A DNA stretch of 64,000 nucleotides from Nonomuraea roseoviolacea subsp. carminata (GTDB lineage: Bacteria; Actinomycetota; Actinomycetes; Streptosporangiales; Streptosporangiaceae), in assembly GCF_024172185.1 (NCBI RefSeq), contig NZ_JAMZEC010000001.1, forward strand, positions 3,906,001 through 3,970,000. Direction: 5' to 3'. Of the stretch, positions 29,940-38,536 are shown piece by piece. Both the position numbers and the translations under genes were made by a program. How positions within the stretch are numbered: the first letter of the stretch is position 1; each line of letters begins with the position of its first letter. The notes beneath the pieces were generated by a model. That model saw only the letters and a list, made by a program, of their open reading frames with translations. It did no database searches and was not told where the DNA came from.

Positions 29940-32522
29940 TCAGCTTTGCCTCTCGTCGTGCGACCGGTCGGGGCCGACACGTTCCTGCGCCACCGCGAGG
30001 CGGGTGAGCTCGACGCGGGAGCCGACGCTCAGCTTGCGGTAGACATGCCGCAGATGGAACGCGACCGTATGGACGCTGAGGAACATCTGCTCGGCGATCT
30101 GCCGGTTGGTCCATCCGTCGACGGCGAGCAGCGCGACGGCATGCTCGGTTTCCGTGAGGCTGCCCCAGCCGGAGGCGGGCCGCTGAGTGTGGTGCCAGTG
30201 GTGGCGGCGCACACCCAAGTCGCGCAATCTCCGGCGGACGCGTGCCGCGTCCCTGGTGGATCCGATGTCATCGTAGATCGCCAAGGCCCGGTCCAAACCG
30301 GTGACCGCCTCCTGCCGCTCCCCGAGAGCCTTCAGCACCATGCCGAGATCCTCCACGGCCGAGGCCTGCGCCCATTTGTCCTCGATCTGCTCGGCAGCGA
30401 GGGAGAGAGCCTCGCGATCGCCATCGAGCAGGCCCCGGGCGTGCGCGGCGGACGCGGCCAGCATCGGAAGGCCCAGGCTGGCGTGACTGAGGGCCTCCGC
30501 CGTGGTGACGATGGACTCGGCCGTTGAACGGTCTCCCGCGCCCATGGCGACCCGGACCATCCACGCGCTCACCGTCGAATCCATGGCGAGCAGCGAGGAC
30601 AGCTGCTGGAGCGGGCCGGAGAGAGCCGTGAGCAAGGTCATCGCGCTCCGGGGACCGTCGCACGCCTCGGTGACCTGGGCTGCCAGCAGGGTGTGCCGCG
30701 AGTGTGCCTCGCTCGGTCCCTCGGCGGGGGCCGCGAGACGTCGCATTGCTTCTCGCAGGTCGCCCCGCCGGAGAGCGACGGCGGCGAGTACGCCGCTGGC
30801 CACCTCGGCGGCCAGCGGCATGTGGTGAACGGCGGCGAGGCTCAGAGCCCTTTTCCCTGCGGTGACGGCATCGTCGAACCGGCCTGCGGCGAACTCGGCG
30901 CGAGCCTCCAATGCCGCGACGTCCGCCGCCCAGGCCAGATGGCCATGAGCGAGCATGTCCGTGCGTGCCTGCTGGAGCACTGCCCGCGCCTCGTCGAGGC
31001 GGCGCACATCGATGAGCAGCGCCGCGATGGTGAGACAGGATTCGTAGCGGCGTTCGTCCGGCGGGTCCCTGCTGGCCAGCCGCCAGGCGTCCTCGGCCAG
31101 CGCAAAGGCGTTGGAGAGCCTGCCCTCGTCCCGCTCGATCGTGGCGAGGGCGGTCAGCGCGGCGACCGTGACTGTTGGACCGTGCCCGGATTCGCCCTCG
31201 ATGATGTCATCCGCGTATGCACCTACGTAGTCGTCATGCCGGCGGGTCATGGCATACAGCCTCACCACGACCGCGCGGTCGCGCACGTGATGCCAGCGGG
31301 CCGGGAGGGCCAGCACACGGTCGGCCTCGTGGATCGCCTCGTCGTCCCTGCCGGTCCGGTACATGATGTCCGACAGCAGGCATCGTAGTTCCGCCACGCT
31401 CTGTGCGGAGCGATTGTCGGCGAGACGTTCCTGGACCATGCTCTCGGCCTCCTCCAGGCGGCCACCGGTGACCGCCACGTGGACGGCAGCGGCCGAAGCG
31501 GTGAAAACGCCGCCCGCCGGTTCCAGGTCTGTGAGAGCGCCGAGCTGGCTCAGCAGCGCATCGCGTACTGGCGGAGGAACCGATGTGGCGGTGACGGTCC
31601 CGACCAGCTCGTAACGGAAGGCGAGCCCACGCCCGGTGACGTCGAGAATGCCCGCCGCCATGGCTTCCTCGATGGCGGAGAGCAACCCGGCCGGCGTGGT
31701 GCCGAGCAGCGACGCGGCCTGCTCGATCGGCAGCGGCCCGCCGAGCACGGCGGCGGTCTCCACCAGGCTACGGGCCTCCCCGCTCAGGGCGTTGGTCCAG
31801 CGTCGCACCACCCTTCGCAGCCGGACAGGCAATTGGGTATGTGACATGGCACCAGGGGGCGCGTCGAGCCGGCCTTCGTCGCGCAGGCCGGTGAGCAATT
31901 CAATGATCAGCAGAGGATTGCCCCCGGCACCGGCCATCAGCACACTCGTCGTCGGATCGGGAGGCCTCCCGAGCATGTCCGTTGCCAGCTCCGCGACGGC
32001 TTCCGGCGAGAGCGGCGCGAGCGTCACCCGCGCGGCGCCGTTCCGCTCCAGGAGGCCGAACAGGGAGGCGGCCCGGCCGTCGTTCTCGGCGGTCGAGCCG
32101 CTCAGCAACCAGCCGACGGGCCGGGCCGTCAGCCGGTCGTGCAGGACACGGACAATCTTCAGCGTCGCCGGTTCGGCCCGGTGCAGGTCGTCCAAGACGG
32201 CCAGCACCGGCGCTCCGGCCCGCTCTTGGAAGGCCTTCGTCAGTCGGTCCAGCAGGTGCGTCGGTGAGCCGGCGGACTGTGCCTCGAACGGGAGGCCGAG
32301 GGACTCCAGCAGGAAGCCGCACGAAACGAGTTCGCCCAGTTCCTCCACGCCGCCGCGGATCAGGCCGACGCCGTGATGGGCGGCGACATCGGCGGCTTCG
32401 TCCAGCAGCCTGCTCTTGCCCACCCCGGGTTCACCGTCTACGAGTAGCGTGCCGGTCCCGCCTTGTCGCAGCGTGCGAAGCAGCCCCTCGACCTGGCGCC
32501 ATTCCCGTTCGCGACCCCGCAT
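29940..32522 (-). CDS. Large ATP-binding LuxR regulator (LAL family)
   Basis: The protein has 860 residues with GGAGGG at the right distance before the ATG. The N-terminal AAA/STAND ATPase has Walker A GEPGVGKS (about 30-37) and Walker B VLAVLDDLHRAEP. A long helical repeat region of TPR type fills about 300-770. The C-terminal LuxR helix-turn-helix reads LTETEHAVALLAVDGWTNRQ, then IAEQMFLSVHTVAFHLRHVY. LAL regulators often activate natural-product or sugar genes, but no such cluster lies beside it here. It is the first gene beyond the stress operon and is transcribed toward it. Confidence 0.93.
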   Translation of the reverse strand: MRGREREWRQVEGLLRTLRQGGTGTLLVDGEPGVGKSRLLDEAADVAAHHGVGLIRGGVEELGELVSCGFLLESLGLPFEAQSAGSPTHLLDRLTKAFQERAGAPVLAVLDDLHRAEPATLKIVRVLHDRLTARPVGWLLSGSTAENDGRAASLFGLLERNGAARVTLAPLSPEAVAELATDMLGRPPDPTTSVLMAGAGGNPLLIIELLTGLRDEGRLDAPPGAMSHTQLPVRLRRVVRRWTNALSGEARSLVETAAVLGGPLPIEQAASLLGTTPAGLLSAIEEAMAAGILDVTGRGLAFRYELVGTVTATSVPPPVRDALLSQLGALTDLEPAGGVFTASAAAVHVAVTGGRLEEAESMVQERLADNRSAQSVAELRCLLSDIMYRTGRDDEAIHEADRVLALPARWHHVRDRAVVVRLYAMTRRHDDYVGAYADDIIEGESGHGPTVTVAALTALATIERDEGRLSNAFALAEDAWRLASRDPPDERRYESCLTIAALLIDVRRLDEARAVLQQARTDMLAHGHLAWAADVAALEARAEFAAGRFDDAVTAGKRALSLAAVHHMPLAAEVASGVLAAVALRRGDLREAMRRLAAPAEGPSEAHSRHTLLAAQVTEACDGPRSAMTLLTALSGPLQQLSSLLAMDSTVSAWMVRVAMGAGDRSTAESIVTTAEALSHASLGLPMLAASAAHARGLLDGDREALSLAAEQIEDKWAQASAVEDLGMVLKALGERQEAVTGLDRALAIYDDIGSTRDAARVRRRLRDLGVRRHHWHHTQRPASGWGSLTETEHAVALLAVDGWTNRQIAEQMFLSVHTVAFHLRHVYRKLSVGSRVELTRLAVAQERVGPDRSHDERQS

Positions 32523-32745
32523 CTCGTTCCCTCCAAACCGAGCGCTATCCAGCGCCGGAGCGGCGAATCCCCTGCCTGTGGAGATCTTTTGTGCTCGGTC
32601 CGTTGTAGTACCGCGAGAGAACGCGAAGCTACGGCTTCTTGAGCAGGGACAACGATGGCTTGAGCTCGATCAGGAAGAGCCGACGGTTTTACAGCGCGTG
32701 ACTGTTGCGGTGCCCACTTTGTCATGATCGCCTGCCTCTGCTTAT

Positions 32746-33084
32746 GTGTTCGGAGTGAGTCGTGATTCCGATATGGGCGGGCGTCTCGAACCTGTTCCGG
32801 CGAAGGCTGACCCGGCGGGTGGGAGGATGAACCACATCCCCCTACTCCTTGTCCTAGGCACGGTCCCCCTTCTGCTTACCAACTGGTTCATCGCTGCTGT
32901 GATCCTCGGGCACGGCTGCACCCTTTTATACGAGGGCGGCAACATTACGGAATGTGCCGGCGGGCTGTCAGAGGAAGAGATGACCGCAACATCGGGACTG
33001 ATCGCGCTGGTGCTCCTTGCTATCCAGATGGGGCTGATCGTCCTGGTGCGCCGACGCGCCCGCGGATCGTGGCGAGGCGCATGA
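32746..33084 (+). CDS. Small membrane protein of unknown function
   Basis: The frame could encode 112 residues with two hydrophobic helices (IPLLLVLGTVPLLLTNWFIA and LIALVLLAIQMGLIVLV) and a basic tail RRRARGSWRGA. Two cysteines lie between them (HGCTLLYEGG, ITECAGG) and could pair outside the cell. The start is uncertain; ATG 32746, ATG 32773 and ATG 32827 are all possible, and none has an ideal ribosome-binding site. No family was recognised. Confidence 0.5.
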   Translation: MFGVSRDSDMGGRLEPVPAKADPAGGRMNHIPLLLVLGTVPLLLTNWFIAAVILGHGCTLLYEGGNITECAGGLSEEEMTATSGLIALVLLAIQMGLIVLVRRRARGSWRGA

Positions 33085-33172
33085 TCGGCGACGCGCTGGA
33101 CGAGCCACCGGTCCAGGGCCTGTACGGACTGCAGATCTTCAGAGGGGTCGAAGGATTCGGATCCAGCGAGGA

Positions 33173-33853
33173 TCAGGGGGCGGGGCGCGTCGGGACACCG
33201 CCTATCGCGGCGAGCACGGACCTCGCTGCCTGATTGCCTTGGCCCACCCAATGCGGGTCAGACCTGGTGCCCTGCTTGATCGACCAGTACCACTGCACCT
33301 CAGCCAACAGCGTGCCGCGAACCGCGACCACCGTCGCCGTCGTCCCCACATCGCCGGCGTCCGAGCTGCCCGGCTCGGTGACCAGTACCTGAACCGCGCG
33401 CCATCCGGGCGCCGCGAAATCGAGGAGCGTGCTGCCCGTCTCGTCGAGATCCCCGAAGCCCGTCACAACGCCCTCCGGTTGTCGCGTGCACTGGTCGGCT
33501 GCCCGCATCGAGGCGTCCAGCAGGACGCTCGCCTTCGCGGGCGACGTCACCCAGAACCTGGCGGACAGCCGCCCCGGGAGCTCAGCCACCCGCAGCTCGG
33601 CCGCGTACGCGGGGACACCCTGCGGCGGGAGCCGCGCCTCCGTTCCGGTTTCTGTACGGCACGGCGCCAGCAGTTCGAGAGATGGATCTCTCCTGTATGC
33701 CTCGTCGAAGTTGGCCCGCAGGCGCTCAGCGATCTCCTCGGCAGAGGACGCGGCGTTCGAGGGATAGCGAAGGGCGAAGGCCGGGCTGCAACCGAAAGCG
33801 ATCAGCAGAAGGAGGGCTGCTGCCGCCGGTCTGAGCCGTTTGAGGCGATCCAT
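33173..33853 (-). CDS. Putative lipoprotein
   Basis: The protein has 226 residues from ATG 33853. The N-terminus MDRLKRLRPAAAALLLLIAF is followed by GC, giving a lipobox-like IAFGC with cysteine near position 22, so membrane anchoring is probable. The mature part shows alternating strands (VQVLVTEPG, TVVAVRGTLLAEVQWYWSIK) and two further cysteines (APCRTETG, ADQCTRQ), a layout common in actinomycete lipoproteins of unknown role. No enzyme motif was seen. It converges on the membrane protein at 32746. Confidence 0.68.
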   Translation of the reverse strand: MDRLKRLRPAAAALLLLIAFGCSPAFALRYPSNAASSAEEIAERLRANFDEAYRRDPSLELLAPCRTETGTEARLPPQGVPAYAAELRVAELPGRLSARFWVTSPAKASVLLDASMRAADQCTRQPEGVVTGFGDLDETGSTLLDFAAPGWRAVQVLVTEPGSSDAGDVGTTATVVAVRGTLLAEVQWYWSIKQGTRSDPHWVGQGNQAARSVLAAIGGVPTRPAP

Positions 33854-34131
33854 ATCGGTAGGACGTGACAGGCTTCGTCCAGGTTCGATCAACTTTGTGC
33901 CCTACTGGGACCGGCGAGCACCACGCAGGCGGATCCGTAAACGCATGATCCGAACTCAGAACAGGCCCTACTTCATGTTGCAAAGGCCCTGAACCTTCGA
34001 TCGCCCCCAACCATGTCCGGCGACCAGCCATGCCGTGGCGATCGTTGGGCTGCATCTGTGCGGTGGCGCGGCAACCCCGGCCGGAGCGTTCGGCAAGTAC
34101 GGCGAGGCTGGCGGGCGGAGGGCCGGGGGTA

Positions 34132-34152
34132 CGGCGGCGCGCCGCGCCGCCG
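34132..34152. terminator. GC-rich hairpin downstream of the inositol-monophosphatase-like gene
   Basis: CGGCGGCGCG (34132-34141) and its reverse complement (34143-34152) surround one base; a real hairpin would use a slightly larger loop. It sits about 40 bases after the stop at 34194 on the minus strand. There is no U-tract, so it is a weak terminator call. The rest of 33854-34193 shows no gene. Confidence 0.4.
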
Positions 34153-34193
34153 CTTGATCCTTAAGAGGGTAATTCGGCAATGCTTGCGCAGTG

Positions 34194-34994
34194 CTAGGCC
34201 GACTCCGGTACCTGACCGATGAGCGTGAAGAGGTCGGCAACGAGTGCCGGACCGGCTGCGATGGTGGCTCTGGACGTTGTGGTGTGGGGGCTGCCGTCGA
34301 GGTCGAGGACTGCGGCTCCGGCTTGGCGGGCGATGATGATGCCTGCGGCGGTGTCCCAGGGGTTGTTGCTGAGCATGATGAGGGCGTCGGTCTTGCCGTG
34401 GGCGACCCATGCCAGGTCGATGGCGGCTGAGCCGAACATGCGGATGCGTTGTACCCGGGCGGCGAGTTCGTGGGTGAGGGCGAGACGCGGGCGGTTGCGT
34501 TCTTCGGCGTTGGTGCCGACGGCGTAGTCGCCGATGGCCACGATGGCGGCGTCCAGGTCGCGGGTGTCGCTGACATGGATCGGCGTGCCGTTGGCGTGGG
34601 CGCCTGCTCCTTCGGCTGCTGTGTAGCACGTGCCCAGGAACGGGAGGTCGATGACGCCCAGGACGGAAGTGTTGTCCTGGATCAGGCCCAGGGAGACGGC
34701 GCACAGGGGGAGGCCGTGCAGGAAGTTCACCGTGCCGTCGACGGGATCCAGGGCCCAGAGCAGGCCCTTGCCGGCGTGGCTGAGTCCTTCCTCCTCGCCG
34801 AGGAATCCGATCTCGGGAGTCTCGCGGGTCAGGAAGTCCCGGACCGAGTCCTCGACGGCGTAGTCCACCTCCGTAGCCATGTCCCGGTCGCCCTTCGCGG
34901 TCACCACGCCGGGAGCCTTGGTGCGGATGATGTCGGCGGCGATGGTGACGGCCTGCTCCGCGATGGACAGTAGAGAGCGGGCGTCGATGCTCAT
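34194..34994 (-). CDS. Inositol-monophosphatase-family phosphatase
   Basis: The protein has 266 residues. All metal-site motifs of the family are present: GEEEG (Glu), ALDPVDGTVNFLHG (Asp-Pro-x-Asp-Gly-Thr), GSAAIDLAWVAHGKTDAL, and NPWDTAAGII near the end. It probably dephosphorylates inositol phosphate, histidinol phosphate, a nucleotide such as PAP or FBP, or a sugar phosphate; the sequence does not decide. It overlaps the damaged regulator upstream by four bases, as in a former operon. Confidence 0.92.
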   Translation of the reverse strand: MSIDARSLLSIAEQAVTIAADIIRTKAPGVVTAKGDRDMATEVDYAVEDSVRDFLTRETPEIGFLGEEEGLSHAGKGLLWALDPVDGTVNFLHGLPLCAVSLGLIQDNTSVLGVIDLPFLGTCYTAAEGAGAHANGTPIHVSDTRDLDAAIVAIGDYAVGTNAEERNRPRLALTHELAARVQRIRMFGSAAIDLAWVAHGKTDALIMLSNNPWDTAAGIIIARQAGAAVLDLDGSPHTTTSRATIAAGPALVADLFTLIGQVPESA

Positions 34995-35449
34995 CTGAGT
35001 GTGCTCCGCTCCCACATGTCGGTGAAGACCTGGTCGAAGACGGGGAAGAGGCCGTCTGCGGCGGTGTTGTCCGCGATCACCAGCGTAGGGGAGTCGACTC
35101 CGCGGGCCTGTGGCAGGTAGGGCTGGACGATGCAGAGTCCGCGGTCCACGATCAGGATGTTGAAGCGGATGGTCTCGTCGTAGACGCGTAGTTCGAGGCG
35201 CTTGGTCGCTTCGGGGTCGAGGCGGTCGCGCAGCCTGGTCAGCGTGGTGATGTCGAGGGTGGTCAACATCGTCAGTGTCCCGTCGGCGTGGCCTTCGTCG
35301 GGCTTCGCGGGCGCGGATGGCCTGCCCGTCCGGGTCGAGGAAGAGGCAGCGGATCCGCGTACCTGTCTCCAGCAGGCGCTTGAGCGGTGGTCCGGGTAGC
35401 TCTGGCAGACGACGTTGAGGGACAAGCCTGCGGCGCTGATCTCCTTGGC
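34991..35449 (-). pseudogene. Regulator fragment with two offsetting frameshifts and a missing 5' end
   Basis: Read from 35449, frame A gives KEISAAGLSLNVVCQSYPDH. Then a one-base loss moves the sense frame to frame B: LKRLLETGTRIRCLFLDPDG and QAIRAREA. A one-base gain (GCCCGAC in place of GCCGAC) returns it to frame A: DEGHADGTLTMLTTLDITTL, ending FDQVFTDMWERSTLR. Because the two errors cancel, a 144-residue frame still exists but carries about 28 nonsense-sense residues. Homologues I recall are longer XRE-type proteins with this C-terminal half. The frame is closed upstream by TAG at 35450-35452, exactly where the recombinase fragment starts. Confidence 0.6.
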
Positions 35450-35981
35450 CTACAGACTCGATCACTGGCTGGGACGTCTGTTCACTCCGTCGAACATGGA
35501 CCGCACCTTGGATCTCCTGGTGGCAGCGCACGAAGCGCCATCCACGGAGCTGCATGAGACTGAGGCCATCAAGCGGCAGATGGCCGAATGCGATCGGAAG
35601 CCGGCTCGCCACCGCGCGGCTCTGGGGGCCCGCGCCGACCCGGTGCTCATCGCGAGCTGGATGAGGGAGGAGCAAGGTCGAAAGACTGAGCTGCAACACA
35701 GGCTCACGCGGCTCCCCGGGGCCCGGCCCCGTCTCTTGGACCGCGACAGCCTGGCCGCGTCCCTGCGCGGTCTGGGGAGCCTCGTGGAGGTCCTGGGGAG
35801 AGCCGACCCGACCCGGAAAGCCAAGATCTACGCCAATCTCTGCCTGGAGCTGGTCCACCACCCCTCACAACACAAAGTCCTGGTCGCCGTCTCCAGCGAC
35901 CAGGACCATATGGGGTACGGGTCTGTGTCCGAGGGGCGACTGTCACCGGCCGCACATGGCCAAGCGCTATTCCTGTCCTGA
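35443..35981 (+). pseudogene. Large serine recombinase, C-terminal fragment
   Basis: From about 35451 the plus-strand frame reads YRLDHWLGRLFTPSNMDRTL, then AIKRQMAECDRKPARHRAAL and VEVLGRADPTRKAKIYANLC. These match the coiled-coil and tail part of actinomycete large serine recombinases, after the zinc-ribbon domain. The catalytic domain, recombinase domain and zinc ribbon are all missing. The fragment begins at the same point where the minus-strand regulator is cut off, so this is a rearrangement junction. It cannot be active. Confidence 0.7.
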
Positions 35982-36315
35982 TACATCACATTCGCGCGGT
36001 CTGAGCACTGCTACTTGTGCCCGATTTGGCGAATAATCAGGTGCACAACACTCCGGATAGCGTCAGAGCTTGAGGTCATTCCAGACGCGAGTTCAGGCGG
36101 AGCAGGACCTGAGCGAGGAGCGGACGCTTGGTGGGCCGCGCGGGGTCGGCGTATGTGACGGTTCCCTAGAGATATCAAGCAGGTTGCTCGCTATTACTGG
36201 CTGTCCGTGATGCGCGCTGGCCGTACTCTGTCAGGAGATTCTGTGTTCTGGGGAGTGTTCGCGTCCCCGCTGCTGTCAGCCGAGGCTGGAAACTGGACAT
36301 GGAAGGCCCTGCTGT
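35982..36315. other. Non-coding stretch between recombinase fragment and the HEPN-EVE gene
   Basis: These 334 bases contain no frame with family features. Composition is less GC-rich than in region 1. No tRNA-like or attachment-site-like element could be recognised by eye. The promoter of the next gene must lie here; GGAGATTCTGTG near 36233 is not close enough to serve as its ribosome-binding site. Confidence 0.4.
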
Positions 36316-38397
36316 ATGTCCTTCGCCGAGCAGATTATGCCGATCCTTCGCGTCACGTTGGAGGTGCTCCGTGAGGCCGGGGCTCCGATGGCGCCCGGCG
36401 ACGTGCGAGAGGCGGTCGCCAAACACGTTGAAATCCCTCGCGACCTGCGGATTCCTGACGCACATGGCGAGACTCGCTGGTGGTCTCAAGTGATCTTCCG
36501 GACTGGTGAGGCGGCGTCCCTGGGATGGATGGCCAAGAGGAACGGTTGGTCGATCACCGCTGTCGGGATCAAGACGCTGGAGGACTTCCCGGACGTAGCC
36601 ATATATCGGGAGTTGCAACGCCAGTACCGTGAACGACGGCTGTTCCGTGCAGGTGATTTTCCGGGGGCCTTCGAGCAATATCAACGTAACCTCGGCTATG
36701 CGCGGCAGCTCGTGCGCGGCGGTCGCAACCTGGAGAGGCTGGGCGTCGGTGCTTTCGACGTCACTGATCTCTACCGAGCGGCGTGGACTCAAGCGGTTGC
36801 AGCCCTTGACCACTGGGTCACGCAAGAAATCATCGATCGGGCAGTGGCCCTGGCCCAGAGGCCAGGGGCTCCGCGGCCGAGCAATTTCAGCAAGTTGTCC
36901 ATGCCGGTCGAGTTGGTGGAGAAAGTTCACCGTAACGCCGAGCCGTTGGAAGACGCATTCCGTGCCGCGATGGAACGGTTCTTCGAGTTCAAGACCTTCC
37001 AGCACCCGGACAAGATCGCGGAGGGCTTCTCTCACGTCAGCAAGGTCAAGCTGTGGAAAGTCGTCGCCGACAGGCTGACCGACCAGGACCCGAGCAAGCC
37101 GATTACGGCCGATGAGATCCGCACACAGCTCACCGGGATCGCCAGGCGCCGCAACAACATCGCGCACACTGCCGACCATGACCCGGACAGCTTCCGCCGC
37201 AAGAAAAGGATCACCGCCGGGGAGGTTGAGCAGACCATCGACGTACTGGAGTCGGTCGCTATCGCAATACTCCAGTCGCTCGGTGACCTGCCGCCAGCCA
37301 CGGATCACAGTGTTCCCCCAGAGGAAGTCGGCTCCCTCGGAGCTACTCCGGCTCAGATCGATGCCAAGCGAAGGGGCGTGATTCGGGGTCTGTCGAAGTG
37401 GACCGAGGAGAGCCTTCTTCACGCCCTTGACGAGTACTGTCCTCCTGACGTGGCCGACACACTTCTCGCCGTGTACCGGCACGCGGAGAGCCACCCCGCC
37501 TTCCGCGGCTACATCTTCGGGGATGGCGTCCATCCCTCAGTCACCGCCTGGTTCAGTACTGGCCAGGACGAGGCAGCGATGTGGAGCATCTACACCGGCG
37601 AGAGCAAGTCAGTGCTGTCGATCAATTTCGAATGGATGCGCAACAGGGGCGTGCCGGCGGATCGCCTGGAGCGATTTGCTCATGCCCTTTCTGTACTCCC
37701 CGGATGGACCGACCTGCCGGCACGACTCGCTATCACCAACTACGCCAAGAGGCCCTCATCCACCCCAGCTGCCCTGGCATTGCCGGACGCCTCGCAGATC
37801 ATCCTTCGGGCGCTGAACGACCTGCTGGCCGCCAGCGCCACACCTCGAGCATGGATGGTACGCGGTGGCCGGGAGGGGGAGCGCGAGCCGCGAGCGTTGG
37901 ATGAGGGACTGATCGTCGTCGGTTGGCATGAGGTGGGGGATCTCAGCTGCTATACGACTCGGGACGAACTTGCCGAGGCTCTACGCAGTGCTTTCCCGAC
38001 GGCCAGTCCCAACACCATCGCCAACTGGAGAGGCCAGCTCTGGAGATTCACCACCGAGATCCAACGGGGAGACCTCGTGGTCATGCCGCTCAAGTCACAC
38101 CCCGGCCACATCGCCATCGGCGAGGTCACAGGGCCGTACGAGCACCGCCCACAGGAGCCCGTTGACTTTCAGCAAGTGCGTGAGGTCGGCTGGCTACGTC
38201 GGGATGTTCCTCTCGACGTGGTCAAGGACGACTTGCGCACCGGCCTGAGCTCGATGCTCACGATATGCAGACTGGTTCAGGATGACGCCGCGCGCCGGAT
38301 CGCCACGATCGCCGCAACCGGGACCGACCCTGGCGCGGCAGCGGAGGGCGCCGTCATCGCCGATGACCTGTCAGAGGCGACAGACCCTGGAGTATGA
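36316..38397 (+). CDS. Mrr_N / HEPN / EVE-like multidomain protein (candidate defence RNase)
   Basis: The protein has 693 residues. About 1-90 are an Mrr N-terminal winged helix (ETRWWSQVIFRTGEAASLGW). About 105-330 are a HEPN-like helical domain with the RNase motif R279-N-N-I-A-H284 (RRNNIAHTADHD). About 360-505 hold an unnamed alpha/beta domain starting KWTEESLLHALDEY. About 512-670 match the EVE/PUA-like end of Mrr-type proteins (EGLIVVGWHEVGDLS, then IANWRGQLWRFTTEIQRGDL and GHIAIGEVTGPYE). In Mrr-type proteins the EVE part reads modified bases and a PD-(D/E)xK domain cuts DNA; that nuclease is absent, and a HEPN domain stands instead. Function as a modification-sensing RNase is inferred. 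It is monocistronic and convergent with the DUF4407 operon. Confidence 0.75.
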   Translation: MSFAEQIMPILRVTLEVLREAGAPMAPGDVREAVAKHVEIPRDLRIPDAHGETRWWSQVIFRTGEAASLGWMAKRNGWSITAVGIKTLEDFPDVAIYRELQRQYRERRLFRAGDFPGAFEQYQRNLGYARQLVRGGRNLERLGVGAFDVTDLYRAAWTQAVAALDHWVTQEIIDRAVALAQRPGAPRPSNFSKLSMPVELVEKVHRNAEPLEDAFRAAMERFFEFKTFQHPDKIAEGFSHVSKVKLWKVVADRLTDQDPSKPITADEIRTQLTGIARRRNNIAHTADHDPDSFRRKKRITAGEVEQTIDVLESVAIAILQSLGDLPPATDHSVPPEEVGSLGATPAQIDAKRRGVIRGLSKWTEESLLHALDEYCPPDVADTLLAVYRHAESHPAFRGYIFGDGVHPSVTAWFSTGQDEAAMWSIYTGESKSVLSINFEWMRNRGVPADRLERFAHALSVLPGWTDLPARLAITNYAKRPSSTPAALALPDASQIILRALNDLLAASATPRAWMVRGGREGEREPRALDEGLIVVGWHEVGDLSCYTTRDELAEALRSAFPTASPNTIANWRGQLWRFTTEIQRGDLVVMPLKSHPGHIAIGEVTGPYEHRPQEPVDFQQVREVGWLRRDVPLDVVKDDLRTGLSSMLTICRLVQDDAARRIATIAATGTDPGAAAEGAVIADDLSEATDPGV

Positions 38398-38536
38398 CGG
38401 CGATCCGCGGCCACTGACGGCGTACGACGAGGGAAGTTCTGCGTCCGCAGACGCGAGGCATTGGACTGCGCAGAGACGGCAGCATATCGGGCGTGGGTGG
38501 TACGGCTGTAGAGAGCGCCCGCAGAGGTGCCGGTCG

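Noticed and set aside
29692..29940. HAIR or CIRCE heat-shock operators before the stress operon
   Set aside because: Neither consensus could be found by eye; only a short palindrome at 29821 is present.
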